NCBI GenBank assembly: GCA_030141605.1
Contig: JAQGDQ010000533.1
Span: forward strand, 1-64,000
Reading direction: 5' to 3'
DNA from: Tubiluchus corallicola
Taxonomy: Eukaryota > Priapulida > Priapulimorpha > Priapulimorphida > Tubiluchidae
DNA length: 64,000 nt
Shown here: positions 14,064 to 25,982 of the stretch, piece by piece
Layout of the letters: every line of letters begins with the position of its first letter
How positions within the stretch are numbered: position 1 is the first letter of the stretch
The notes under the pieces: generated by a model
The model's input: only the letters and a program-made list of their open reading frames with translations
Told to the model about the DNA's origin: nothing
Databases searched by the model: none
Translations under genes and position numbers: made by a program

Positions 14064-15392
14064 CAATCTATTCAAGTAAAAGACTTTTCGTTTTGCCTTA
14101 TGACACCGAGTTCTGCGTGGAGTATATTAAGTTAAGTGGCTGAACGTGACCATAAGAATCCAGTTACAGTGATTATTGCACCATGTGTTCCACATGCAGA
14201 GGGCAAGACATTTATTTCTTTATTGGATAAGTTGTGTTCTTGTCGCTAAGGAAACACAAACTGACGCTCACATACAATTCACACAATATGTAAAGGTGCC
14301 CAAGTTGGTCTTCGACCATCCGCTGAGCAAATACATGCATAGGCCTATTTTATTTACATAATTATGCTGAATTTATTACACAGTGTTCTGTATACACAGC
14401 AGCTCTCTGCACTCAGTACTGTAAATGTATTTTTGGGTTTTTTTTGTCAAAAGTAACATTTGGAATCTAATAAAAATAATAAACATGTAAATTTGCAACT
14501 AAGTACATGATGCTATTACATGTAAAGGCCATTTGAAAACCAAGACGCTCAGGATGTTGTTAATTTAAACCGTTTATTTTCGACTGACACCTTATGTAAT
14601 ACATAAAAGGCAAGCAAGCATTAATAAAAGGTGTAAATAATAATATAAATCCACATGGCACTTTGTAAATATAATTTCTATGAAACACGTGGAAAAATTA
14701 AACGATGGTTCACTTAAAATTTGCTGTACATATTCAACAAATTGACGTCGTTAAACATCTCAAAATGCCTAACAAAAGCATTAATTAAATAGTAATATAA
14801 ATACTATCATGTTTTAAACACGAGTAGCGAGATTCTTAATTTAGCCAACACCAGTAACGACACGTACGTAAGCATGCGGCTTGGGTGATGAAGCTGGTAA
14901 CATGTGCGGGTTACCCGATTTGTCCAGTTCACAAAGTGCCATACATTACGTAACTGTAATGTCGGACCTAGCACCGGCTAACTGCACCGGCCAGATAATT
15001 GCGTAATAATAAATATAACGCCTTTAGCAAAATAACACATATTATTATAGATGTAAATACGTAACAAATGCAATAAAGAACATTACTAAATAGATTTTTA
15101 TAACACGATTAATGAGATTTTTTTACTCAGGAACGCTCGGCAACTAACAAAAAGTAGGTTCCTTATTCCACAGTTTTTGGTAAAATTAATAAAGATGTTT
15201 CATTTGCTAGGAAACATAGAATCATTTGCTCAACTCTGAATTTCTCATTTAACTCGCATCAATGACTCTCATAACCCGTATTTCACTTGATACAGCTTGA
15301 GTTGGGTTGACTTTATGAAAAAACTTTTGTGAAATGAATCCATTAAATACAAACTAGAAACATAGTTTCAGGCAGTTATGAATTTTTAGATC

Positions 15393-15527
15393 ATAGCAAT
15401 GGGCCAAATGGCGAGACAGGAGTCTCAAATTCTGTAGTTACCATGGCAATGGACTAATGGCGAGACAGGAGTCTCAAATTCTGTATTTACCATAGCAATG
15501 GGCTAATGACAAGATAGGAGTCTTGAA
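15393..15527. repeat. 50-bp tandem repeat, three copies
   Basis: Units begin at about 15397, 15446 and 15496 and share 'gcaatggrcyaatggcgaga', 'caggagtctcaaattctgta' and 'ttaccat'. The third unit is the most diverged. Confidence 0.8.
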
Positions 15528-17137
15528 TAGTTTCTTTTTGGAGTGCACAATGACTAGTTTTTCCACATATGCAGAAAAAATTAACACTTCCACATTAGAA
15601 ATCAGTTGTTGACATACTTTGCAAAAAAATCATCAAAGTGCACAAAATGCAAATTTCTTGAGATGAACATCTCAACAACCGTCCATTGGCCCACCCCGAT
15701 CCATTTTCGAGAGAGAAACGAACACTCTGTTGCTGTGTAAAGTATCTACCTCTAAAACGGTGGGGCGCGGTTTGCGAAAAAGCAACAGAGAAAAGGCATG
15801 AGAAAAAGAAATAAAACGAAACAAATTCAACAACATTCAGTATCAAGGGCGTGACACAGACTAATTAATTAACCTTGATTAATCAAATTAATAGGCACTA
15901 GAATACATAATTTCGTAATAATTTAATTTAGTGACATCTCCTACATATACTAAATGGCAACAAAACACCATGAAAATCAAACATGCACCCGATTTGGCAA
16001 TTACCGTACCAATGCAGCCATAAATTTTATATAAAATATGGGCTAAATTATGTACTTAAATAATATGTGTGAAGAAAATAACCGCATTTTCTCAAAAAAT
16101 GCGCAACATTACAATAATATAATACATAACATAAGCTACAAAAATGCACAAAATTGCTGTAGTACAAATTCAATCTCAGAGACATGATTTAACGTCACGT
16201 GTAACAAAACGCAACACGTCAGCATACAGATGTGAACTCATGGCACCTTACAATAAGTGATTAGCGATTATCATCGTTAAGAATTTACATAAAAAACATA
16301 CGTTAGCATACAAAAGTTAACGTACAAAAAGCTGGCAAAATGCAGTATGTGGCACAGTAACGAGTTTAATTAATACTGGATTATGAGACAGAGATATGCA
16401 TTAAATCAATAAATGCTAATATGAGTTGGACAAGGAAAAATCGTTTTAAATAAGTTCATCGATCTGTTTTAAAAACTGCAACACCAGAAACTTATACTTG
16501 TCAAGCAGTAAATTCTTGAGTGTTATGAATGTTCTCGATTGCAAAAAATTACAAGCAACGCCAATGATGTTGGATGAGGTGAAACTTTTGTGCGATGCTA
16601 TGGTTGGAGTAACATCTCCAATTCCGATCCGGTACAACTCTGGTGCATTGGTTAAAACCATAGTGAAGAGAAAAGAGACACATCCACGCAACAAAACTTA
16701 AGTTTTAGTATCAGTCACCTTCTTCTGAATAACAAAAGTGTTGTCACATGTTTATGCACAGAAGTGATTTGTCTGCCATTTCTGTGCTTAAGGATCTAAT
16801 GGACTCTTACTAATTTACCTACATTACCAACACCATTCAACATCGTTAGCATTTCCTGTATTTCAATAGGGTCAACTTATCAATGCGACGGTCGATTGCT
16901 AACTTTACTGTTTGGCAACTAATAATTATCTGATATAAAAGCTTTTAAAACTTATAAGGGGAAAACCCGATACAATTCAGTTTTTCAAAATATTCACAAA
17001 ACAGCAACATTAAGACTTAAAAATGCAATAAATCAAAAACTCTCATTCCAAACTGAAAATTTGGATGTCATAATGAAATGTAAAGGATTCTGCCAGTGGC
17101 TAGTTTCTGCTAATGGCTAATTTCTGCTAGTTTCACG

Positions 17138-17325
17138 CGTCCAGACTAGTGAGTTTTCTCGCCAAATAAACTCAAGTAACTCCAAGCATGTTTAGACTGC
17201 TGAGCTACTCTCTGACAGTAAGCACAAGCTGACGCTCGCTTCTCTATTCGCTGCAATTTCTTGCCAACAGTAACTTGCAAAGCTGTTCGCACTTGCAAGT
17301 TCGAGCATCTCGCTAGCCAGAACGA
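17138..17325. mobile_element. Foldback element C, copy 1
   Basis: Ends CCAGACTAGTGAGTTTTCTCG on the left and, reversed, CTGGCTAGCGAGATGCTCG on the right. The interior shares 'gacagtaagcacaagctgac', 'ttctctattcgc' and 'gcaatttcttgcc' with the larger copy at 22430-23250. No coding capacity. Confidence 0.6.
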
Positions 17326-17734
17326 CCAGTAACTATGCAAGCTATCATTTATAAAATTCTTCACTGTTGTTACGAAATACTGTAAACAGTAACAGAGACA
17401 ATTTACTGAAAATCTGTTATGACCGATATGCTTACTTTAAAATCCAATGTGAAATAAATCATATCAATATATCATGTGTTCATCTGAGCATATGTTTAAC
17501 AAATGTTAAGCAAAATAAATACTATAATGGAAGACATAAAACCAAGCTCATAACAATCTGCTAAAATACATCTAGCAAGAAGTATTTAGTGAACTATAAG
17601 CAGCTCTCATATTTGATGCAAGACTTATGATTTAAACTGATACTAGATGCAGCTCGTATTTGCCTGTGATGGTTTTACAGTTTAAAGAAAACAAATTTAG
17701 AAAATAATTTATTGTATAAAGTTAATGTATACTA

Positions 17735-18000
17735 TCACTGTATAGTAATTTTCAGGTGTGGAGGCAGCCGCTGTTCACTTGAAAATTACAGCGTAGCTGG
17801 CGGTCTTTATGACCTAAATGCAAGGACAGTTGAAATGGGAGCATTTGAGAAGGTAATGATCGTAACTTTAAAGTGATTTTACTAACTACGTGAAGCACTT
17901 GTCAATTTTTTATTACTGAAACTTTCTGATATTTTCGTAAACACTGAAATGAGCGTAACTTCCCAGAAAGGGCTTGTCTTTCCTTTAATAAACAGGAAAT
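17735..18000 (+). mobile_element. Dispersed repeat family F, partial copy
   Basis: Aligns by eye with parts of the copies at 3330-3836 and 61085-61605: 'ttttcaggtgtggaggcagc', 'cacttgaaaattacagcgta', a terminal 'gagcgtaacttcccagaaag' and 'cttgtctttccttta'. Confidence 0.5.
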
Positions 18001-18234
18001 GGATTTCTAATGCTGTGCTGCTATCTACGGTGAATTTTGATACGATAATAAAAGTGATAAAAGTTAATATGTATATGACAAATACTGGTAAAAGAGATGA
18101 AGTACCTGCATTTAATTAACACAACTATTACTAGTATTAGCATCCTCCCGAGATTCGCTCCTCCGCTAAGTGAATGAGAAGAGGCTGCTCTAAACGATGC
18201 TCCTCATTATTGAACCGTTCCTGTGTGTTCCTTC

Positions 18235-21200
18235 TCATGGAGAAATCCGCTGAAAGGTTCGCGTACAAACAACGCCCTCTACATGCAGTTCCTGCAATAG
18301 TTGAGTAAGCTCCTGTTTAAATGCATATAAACACTGCAGGCAATTGACTCAAATAACTCCGCATAAGTGACTCAATATTTTTTCTTCACGTAGTTAAAAT
18401 AAGATATTAGTGCACGACTAATGAGCTTTTACTACTTTTATGTCACTTTTACCGTCGCTTTTGTACACTATACTATATGAAGATATGCATAATATATATA
18501 TAAATTAGTATTCTCAAATTAGTATTCGTTTCTAAAATTCATTAAAACCTTTGCAAGTGCATACTAATGTGATGAGTGATGATTCGTACTTCTATAATAG
18601 TAAATACACTACATACGCTGGCTAATATAATTTTTCGTGAATATCAATCACACAGAATAAGAAACAGTTCTAGGTTTTATATCCTATATTTTCAAACGAC
18701 AATAAAAATGACAATTTTCGTGAATTTAAAGAACAGTTTATCGTAATCTTACCAGAATCATTTTATTTCCAACAATTTCCCTAATAGCTTGAGTATCCTT
18801 TCCTCCACTGGCAAGGCACTTTTGACTTTGGCACAACCTTGCACCATCTTTTGTCACAACTGACTAAAAGCAGAACAACATCAAATAAATATCTCAAAAA
18901 AATATTCACCATTATGTTCATTATATGAACTGACATTAAATTATCCATTATTTACATATAATAGTGATTGTACCCAAGTTGTAAAACAGTACCCATTCAT
19001 AGCCAAAGATAAAAATGAATAGGTGTCTTTTGCCACTGATTATTTCACGTGTTTAGTTCCATAGGCAGTGACGCTAGAAAAACCTTATTATTGTTGGCTT
19101 TCCAATTATAGATTTAGATTAAATGAGATTAGATTTATTGACTAATAATTACAAATACACAAGGTAAGAACTTAACAAAAAGGAAATTAGTCCAACAAGA
19201 ACAATAAACAAACTGATCATGTAACAATTGAAATAACTTAAAACAATTAGACAATATTAATGACTAACTTAGTGTCCTTGTGAGTGAAAATATTTAATAA
19301 AGAGTCCCTGTTAATACGGTTAAAACAGTCTTGTTTCTAACAAATGCTGTTTTTTGACAATGGCACAGCACGTGTTCTTCATCTTGAACTGTACCAATAG
19401 AGCTTGAATAGCACATAGTGCACAGTCACATACGTGCATTTGTCTCAGTCTCTGCCTCCATCTTCCAGTTTCTATAAGAAGCCTATCAGCGGATAACCTG
19501 CAACGAGTCCATCGAATCCTATCCTCTTCTGATATACCCGGAGTAATCTTTGAGTACAATTGAAGGACTTAAGTGAAGGAATGACTGTTTTATAAGTTAG
19601 CAAGCAGCTTCTTTCAGATGTACGGACATGCTCTAAACGACTCCATGCTCTCTTATGTGCAAACTTAAGACCGACCTATGTATATGAACACAATAAACTG
19701 TATAGTTAGAGCATGCTTATCAATTTCACAAAGAAGGCAAAAGCAAAATATCATTTGCAGGTGCACAAACTGCACTTATAAGTTGTACTTAAAGCCACCT
19801 CTGGCTCTTTGCACAGCATGTCTGCTTTCTTTGCTAGTAAGCACTGATTTATAAAAGGGCAACTGGCAATGTTATTGTAGTTATAGTAAAATTAGAGCCA
19901 CCCACTTTTCACAACTTAAGCTACTACAGCTAGCAATACTCATCTACAAATGCGACAGCAGGTGCCAGCAAAAGTATATTTTCATAATGTAGTGAAATCT
20001 CTTTATGCTGCCTATTTTGGAACCGCAAAAAATGTTGGCATTCTAGTTTAGCATTATAACAAGGTTATTAATACATATATGTTTATGCAAATATAAATAT
20101 TTTGTTTGTGTATATATATAAAAAAGGTGGGGATGTTATAATAATGTATAACAGGTTTATTAATAGTATAACACAGTAGTTAACAATATGCCTTATTAAG
20201 AAATCTTCATTTCATGCTCTCTCAATCACTTCCATTAATCTTTAACATCTTAAATTAGTTTCAATAGATGCATTACAAAAACATCGTTTCGCAGAAGCTG
20301 ATTTCGCACAAATTTAGCTCACACTTTTTCCGCTTTACAGTATGCAGTACTATGCAGACAATATCATTTGTCATTATGATGGTGAGACCGCACAAGGTGA
20401 ACTGGTTGACGTCACTGCATTGAGATTCGTCCACTGATGGACAAGAATTTACATACTGAAAAGCTCTCGCTGGGCAGGTTTCTAATATGCTGAATGTGCT
20501 CAACTTGTTTATAAAATAATCCTTTGAATAAATAGCAGTAATTTCTTTTAGAATTTAAAAAAGAAATATTAGAGAAACATGCAACATTTTTCATGACAAG
20601 TTATAAAGTGAAAGGCATTTTTGTATCTAAACTTAGGTATAACTTAGGTTTCAATGCGATTAATATTTTATTACCTATAATTGACTACAAATTTTAAGAA
20701 AATCACAAGCTTTTTCATAATACAGGCACCATTTATTAGAATCACTGTTAATAGAATCAGTTCCCTAATTGACGCAAAAACGTCTAGTATGAGCCGCTCC
20801 TATTCAAATGTGTATAAAAACTGTCGGTAATCGACTCAAATAACTCTGCATAATTGACTCGATATTTTTCCTTCACGTACTTAAAATAACACACATGCAT
20901 GTGCCCAAGAGCTTTTACTGCTTTTATGTCATCTTTATGTTCATTTAGTGCACTATAATGTATGTAGAAACAGTCATACTAAGCTAAGTACAGCTTTATG
21001 TCATCTTTATGTTCATTTAGTGCACTATAATGTATGTAGAAACAGTCATGCTAAGTAATGAGTAATGAGTAATGAGTAAGTCATGTGCGTAGGAACAGTC
21101 ATGTTAGAAGCTTTGTTTGTAAGTAAGTACAGTACGTTTATCATACATGCTAATATGTTAGCATAACGGTTTTGCTTTGAATCTGTCACCCGCTTATCCA

Positions 21201-23896
21201 GTGCAGTTAACCCCGTTGTTTCTGGAAGCTAAACATTTAATCTTTTGCCCAGCAGTTTGCTTTTGAAGCTTCCCGCTGCTTTTCACATGGGAAGCAAGGT
21301 CTTCACCAACTGCAGCTTAAGCACTAGCTGACTGGGTGTTTTGAGTGAATATGTGCAGCGCACCGCAACAGATTTTCAATGTTTTTATCATTATGAGAAT
21401 TTCATAAACCAACTTCTTCGTGAAGAAACAAAGCAACTGATCATGCATGAATTTTTTTTAGCTTTCTGTGATAATAATCAGATTAATCATAATTCATTTT
21501 TTTTATTAATTCACTTATATAAACTAGTATTCTCAAATAATGCACATAAGAATTTTGTCATTAATTCGCTTTTAAAATTTATTTATAGCCTTTGCAATGC
21601 ATACCAAGCTGATGAGTCATGCCTCATACTTCTATAGTAGTAATAGGCTACATCCGTCGGCTAATTGCGTCACAACACTTCCGTCCCAAAGTGAGTCAAT
21701 TAAGCTGTACCTACTGTACCATCAAATTTAGATCGAAACAAGTGCAAGAAACCTAAACACCTCATAAGCTTTGCAAAAAAAAAATAAGGATGGTATAAAC
21801 CTTGCAGAGCCTCCCATCAGTTGTTTCTTCTTCAAACTCTGTGTCCAGCTGAAATGTGCAGACGTGTGAGCTTACTGCAGTCGTCGTGGAGATTGTATAA
21901 GTGTCTCCCTCTACTGTTATATTGACAGTTGGCGTTGCTGCATTAGCCATTTTTCGGGTGACATAATTCAACCCTAAAAAGAAGAGAGCACATTCGCTAT
22001 TCTTTTGGACATCAAACGCTTTGTGACATCAAATACCACACAATTATTGCAATGAGTACTGTTTATTGTGTTTAAGTTGGCTATAGTGTATACTGAGCAA
22101 AAAGAATATTTAATGTCTTGTTGGAGAGCAGTGATACAGTATCTTTGGACGTCTCAATACCCACAGAAAAGGACAGTTACAATACAACTTACAAACTGGC
22201 TTAAATAATTTGTCAACTTCATCGTTTTACGGCATGTTTTGTCGAACGATGCATTCTGTTAAAAGCGGTAAAATTTACATTCATAAATGTTTTGCACAAA
22301 TTCCAATTAAAAGATTTCCATGCACACAGCCAATGTTCGATTATACAGTTTTGGTATAGAAAATGCCAGTATTGTGAGCATTCATTATAGTAACGTAGCA
22401 ACCAATTCACTAGCTGAAAACCTACGGCGTATTCATATTAGCGAGTTATCTTACTCAGTTAATTTGTCAAGTAACTCGCAAGTGTGCTCAGACTAGACAG
22501 CAAAACTTGCTGCGAGTGAGATACTCTTCGACAGTAAGTGCAAGCTGTTGCAACCCTTCTCTATTCGCAGGGAGAAGTGTTGAATGTAACTCGCGGAGGT
22601 GTTCATACTAGACATGAAATCAACTCACAATAACTGTCAGAGAGAAGTCGCGGAGGTGTTCACACCAGACATGAAATCAACTCACAATAACTGTCAGAGA
22701 GAACTCGCGGAGGTGTTCATACTAGACATGAAATCAACTCACAATAACTGTCAGAGAGAACTCGCGGAGGTGTTCATACTAGACATGAAATCAACTCACA
22801 ATAACTGTCAGAGAGAACATGCCGAGGTGTTCATACTAGACATGAAATCAACTCACAATAACTGTCAGAGAGAACATGCCGAGGTGTTCATACTAGACAT
22901 GAAATCAACTCACAATAACTGTCAGAGAGAACACGCCGAGGTGTTCATACTAGACATGAAATCAACTCACAATAACTGTCAGAGAGAACTCGCGGAGGTG
23001 TTCATACCAGACATGAAATCAACTCACAATAACTATCAGAGAGAACTCGCGGAGGTGTTCATACTAGACATGAAATCAGCTCACAATAACTGTCAGAGAG
23101 AACTCGCGGAGGTGTTCATACCAGACATGAAATCAACTCACAATAACTGTCAGAGAGTTTGCAATTTCTTGCTGACAGTAACTCGTAAAACAGTTCACAC
23201 TGCGAGTTTGCTGCAAAACTCGCCACCAGAAAACTCATTAGTCTGAATATACCATCAGCTACTAACATAAAGCAAAATACCAAGTCAGAAGTACCGCATG
23301 CAATCACTACAACAGGATAGCGTGTAATCTTATTTCAAACCTAAGTTTTACCTGAACTAATTATAAGCATCGCCAAAGACAAAATAGAATCCAACATAAT
23401 TGGAATCAGTATCTATAAAACACGAGACAAAATGTCTGCACAAACAAAAACCAAATAATTGAAGCTTCAACTAAAATTTTCTAACATTTTAACTCCCTAA
23501 CAAAACATGTGCCCAAATGTGCTAAATTTAATTCACTGTTTAGCAGGTTATTATTTAAACTTGCTCTTGTTTAACCTGCATGGTTGTAAAGAAGTAAAGA
23601 TAATTATATCTCAGGTTTGATACACAATTTAGTTTTTTGCTACTTTTGAAATAATTTTCGGTTTATAATTTTAGCTGTTTGGTTTCCAGTGTTTCTATTG
23701 ATATGCTGAGTTTGTCAATAGTTGCCTTAACAAAAACTTGGGTTGAAATTGAGTTGAAGTTATGTAAAATAAATATGACTAAATGTTATATTTTCCGTGT
23801 AGAATTTTGTCAAATTTAAATTTACGCACCTAAGGCTTTGAGATACTGCTCGAAACTGTCTGTCGAAATCAGCTTCCAGGTACCGCAGAATTCCAT
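18235..23896 (-). CDS. FABP: Intracellular fatty-acid-binding protein
   Basis: Coding exons in order: 23896-23830, 21973-21801, 18863-18753, 18291-18235. The coding sizes 67, 173, 111 and 57 and the intron phases 1, 0, 0 match the four-exon FABP gene plan; 173 is the typical exon 2 size. The product is 135 aa, close to the usual 132. The N-terminal signature reads CGTWKLISTDSFEQYLKALG (residues 4-23). The beta-barrel follows with VTRKMAN, TPTVNITVEGDTYTI, DTEFEEETTDGRLCK and then REIVGNKM (108-115), and ends VEGVVCTRTFQRI. The family binds one fatty acid or retinoid in the barrel and carries it through the cytosol. Arg108 and Arg128 match the conserved carboxylate-binding arginines. The usual Tyr of the R-x-Y motif is Phe130, which would remove one hydrogen bond to the ligand. 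No single exon makes a long open frame, so it is easy to miss. Confidence 0.94.
18299..18640. mobile_element. TIR element D, copy 1, filling FABP intron 3
   Basis: Shares ordered blocks with 20774-21720: 'ctcctgtttaaatgcatata', 'gactcaaataactccgcata', 'ttcttcacgtagttaaaata', 'cctttgcaagtgcatactaa' and 'gtacttctataatagtaaat'. It occupies about three quarters of the 461-bp intron between FABP exons 3 and 4, and its left edge reaches almost to the exon 4 acceptor. Confidence 0.6.
19110..19575 (-). mobile_element. 5'-truncated LINE, reverse transcriptase C-terminal end
   Basis: The minus-strand frame at 19559-19320 reads RWTRCRLSADRLLIETGRW and then a Cys-rich stretch. After a frameshift the expected VQDEEHVLCHC zinc-knuckle-like end appears in the next frame (about 19390-19360). 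This is the usual C-terminus of non-LTR retrotransposon ORF2. A 3' noncoding tail with AATAAA and ATTTAATCTAAATCT follows, ending near 19110. Decayed by frameshift. Lies in FABP intron 2. Confidence 0.75.
20774..21720. mobile_element. TIR element D, copy 2, with internal tandem duplication
   Basis: Larger relative of 18299-18640. Its right end reads ACTTCCGTCCCAAAGTGAGT, then CAATTAAGCTGTACCTACTG; reversed, this starts CAGTAGGTACAGCTTAATTG, like Tigger/pogo-type mariner ends. Internal 72-bp duplication at 20923-21066 and a (TAATGAG)3 run at 21056-21077. The open frame 21341-21637 inside it has no transposase motif. Lies in FABP intron 2. Confidence 0.6.
20923..21066. repeat. 72-bp tandem duplication
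   Basis: Two nearly identical copies starting at 20923 and 20995, each with 'tttatgtcatctttatgttc' and 'aatgtatgtagaaacagtca'. Confidence 0.9.
22430..23250. mobile_element. Foldback element C, copy 2, with internal minisatellite
   Basis: Inverted ends: left TATTCATATTAGCGAGTT at about 22430-22448, right (reversed) TATTCAGACTAATGAGTT. It shares the interior 'gacagtaagtgcaagctg' and 'ttctctattcgc' with 17138-17325. The centre is expanded into a 57-bp tandem array. Lies in FABP intron 1. Confidence 0.65.
22590..23157. repeat. 57-bp minisatellite, about ten units
   Basis: Units share 'gaggtgttcatactagacat', 'gaaatcaactcacaataact' and 'gtcagagagaa', with short variants (ctcgcgg / catgccg / cacgccg). 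Because 57 is a multiple of three, a 215-codon frame (22599-23246) stays open as a 19-residue protein repeat. It lies in an intron inside a TIR element, on the opposite strand to FABP, and is not treated as a gene. Confidence 0.95.
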
Positions 23897-25959
23897 AATC
23901 TGTTTTCAATGCAGCCAACAAGAATTTGACACTTGAATCTTTGTCCTTGTTTGGCAGCAGTAGTAGTAAAAAATTAGGCCCAGCACTTGGCACTCTTGCT
24001 ATTTTAGCTACGTACACGTCTTTATGATCAGCAATGGTATCAGAATTCTGTTAGAAGATAGGACTAAATTTTAATATCAACAGGCAATGAAGATGAATAA
24101 AACATAAACGGTTATAATTATTTACTGTGATTGTTTGCTTGTTTATTTTTTCTCATATACCTTTAGAATGTTTTGATGGTTTGCAGCAAAGAATGTATGT
24201 AAGAAGAGAGGAAAATGAAAAAAATGAAGTTGACTTAGCAGACCGATGTGAAAGAAAAACCATATTTGAATAAAATTTGATGCCGTGTTCTCCTCGAGAG
24301 AGAGAGAGAGAGATTTGATACACGCACAAATAAAAAAATAAAATACATGCACCACCATTACACGATATCTACAACGTTACATACTACATACACAAAAAAT
24401 AAATTACTCACCACAGATAAACTGAAAAATTGTTTGTGAAAAGTGTTTTTTTTTGTACAATCTTTGTACTCAGTTAGGCTTCTGTCAGGTAATACTGGAT
24501 TCTCTTCCACTTGTAATATTATTACCAGCCATTGAGTGATACAATGAGCACTTGATAAACACATGTGTAGAGATCTCTTTTTTCTGCTAAAGTAGTGCCT
24601 TTGCTATATTAACAGAGCCCACTTGTGATTGGTTGCTTACAGAAAAACCGCGCGGGTTTTGTAAAAAATTGCTCAGGGAGTAATCAGCGCAGGCAATTAG
24701 TTTGATGCGCAGTTTCCCACATTATGTATAAATTGCACCATTTGAAATAACATAGAACAATTAACAGCGGGAAAGTGAGCCAGAAATCGCCCCTATGTAT
24801 AAACGGGCCATAACAGTTACTGAAGAAAATGCATTCAGGATAGTATTGAAGTAGTTCAATATTTTTAATGTAACTTATCAAAAAATCTATAGAGCCTTGA
24901 ATTTAAAGCTGCACTACAAAACTTACCAAAAGATCAAATATAAAAACTCAGTGATCAGCATTCCAGGAATCCCTGTTGGAAAACAAAATTCCGGAGTTAT
25001 TGTTTCTTTGCATCACAAGAGAAATAAACTATTGTGAATTGCTGGAGAATTAATAATCAGTCATCAACATCACATACAAAAAAGCGTTTCGTGCAGCAGT
25101 AACTGTAGATACAAGGCAATTACGCTACTGAAGTATAAAACGTCACAATAATTATGCTCCAAAAAATTCAAAATTGTTTTGTAAATTTTAACTGAATTTA
25201 AAAGCAAAAAAACCGATAACATCAACATGAAGTGTTAGCTTACATGTGGTTGGCATGCATTGCACACATATTGTGGCTAGTTGCATATATACTTTCTGTT
25301 TTCATTAATGTTCTGATCCTAAACCTCTCAGTTTATCTATTCAGTATATCTGGTTTACTGAACCAGTTATTTGTTGAACGGATACTTAGATTTTGTAGAA
25401 AAATGCAAAGTTTTTAGGCGAACTTAAGCTACCACTGCCAACTATAGCGCTGTTGAAAAGTCACATTCTGTTGGTTTCCCTACTACATATGGTGAAAGCG
25501 GGTTTATTGAGGCATTGTAAGAATTTGCGTCAAGATTATTGATCTTTTTGTGTCTTTATATTTTTGTATTTTTAACATTACGCAACATTAATGAGCGGTA
25601 TTTCATGAAACTTTACAAGAATAACATCTCGCAACCACGTGACTGCTGATCCCGGATTTTTTTCTCAAACGGGATTCCCAGACTGTTGTTAGACGCTGGT
25701 CACATCACTGATAATTCTAGGAAAAAACTACTGAAGATTTCAGGCTACGGCAGTAATTTCAGGCAGCACATTAATACTATGAGATCAGTTTTAAATGTTT
25801 TACAGTATTAGTTAAGCGTTCTTGGTTTTGTTACAACTGCGATAAAATTAAGGAGGAGTAAGCAAAACACAACAATCACATACTCAACTAGTTACAACTA
25901 CCACGCTGCCATATTTGAAATTGCTTGCTGCTGCCACTTAGCGAGCTGTTACAGAACTA
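23897..25959. other. Shared upstream region of FABP (-) and RFC2 (+)
   Basis: 2.1 kb between divergent starts. It contains a (GA)n run at 24295-24313 and otherwise AT-rich sequence without recognisable exons or elements. Short open frames on both strands lack motifs. Confidence 0.5.
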
Positions 25960-25971
25960 TTTGGCGGGAAA
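25960..25971 (+). promoter_or_regulatory. E2F-type site at the RFC2 start
   Basis: TTTGGCGGGAAA is a full consensus E2F/DP site that reads as E2F-like on both strands. It ends 11 bases before the RFC2 ATG, so it lies in the core promoter or the 5' UTR. E2F control is well established for animal replication-factor genes. Confidence 0.8.
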
Positions 25972-25982
25972 CTTTGTGCAGC

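Larger units (their letters stand above)
14064..18234. other. Intergenic region between CSRP and FABP
   Basis: AT-rich, with no gene recognised. It contains a three-copy 50-bp tandem repeat (15393-15527), a copy of foldback element C (17138-17325), part of repeat family F (17735-18000), and a TTTATT at 17909-17914 (AATAAA on the minus strand) that could end the FABP transcript. The paired open frames near 16446-16701 are shadows of each other and lack motifs. Confidence 0.5.

Noticed and set aside
22599-23246. 215-codon repetitive protein frame
   Set aside because: 57-bp minisatellite inside a TIR element in a FABP intron. The frame is open only because the unit length is a multiple of three.
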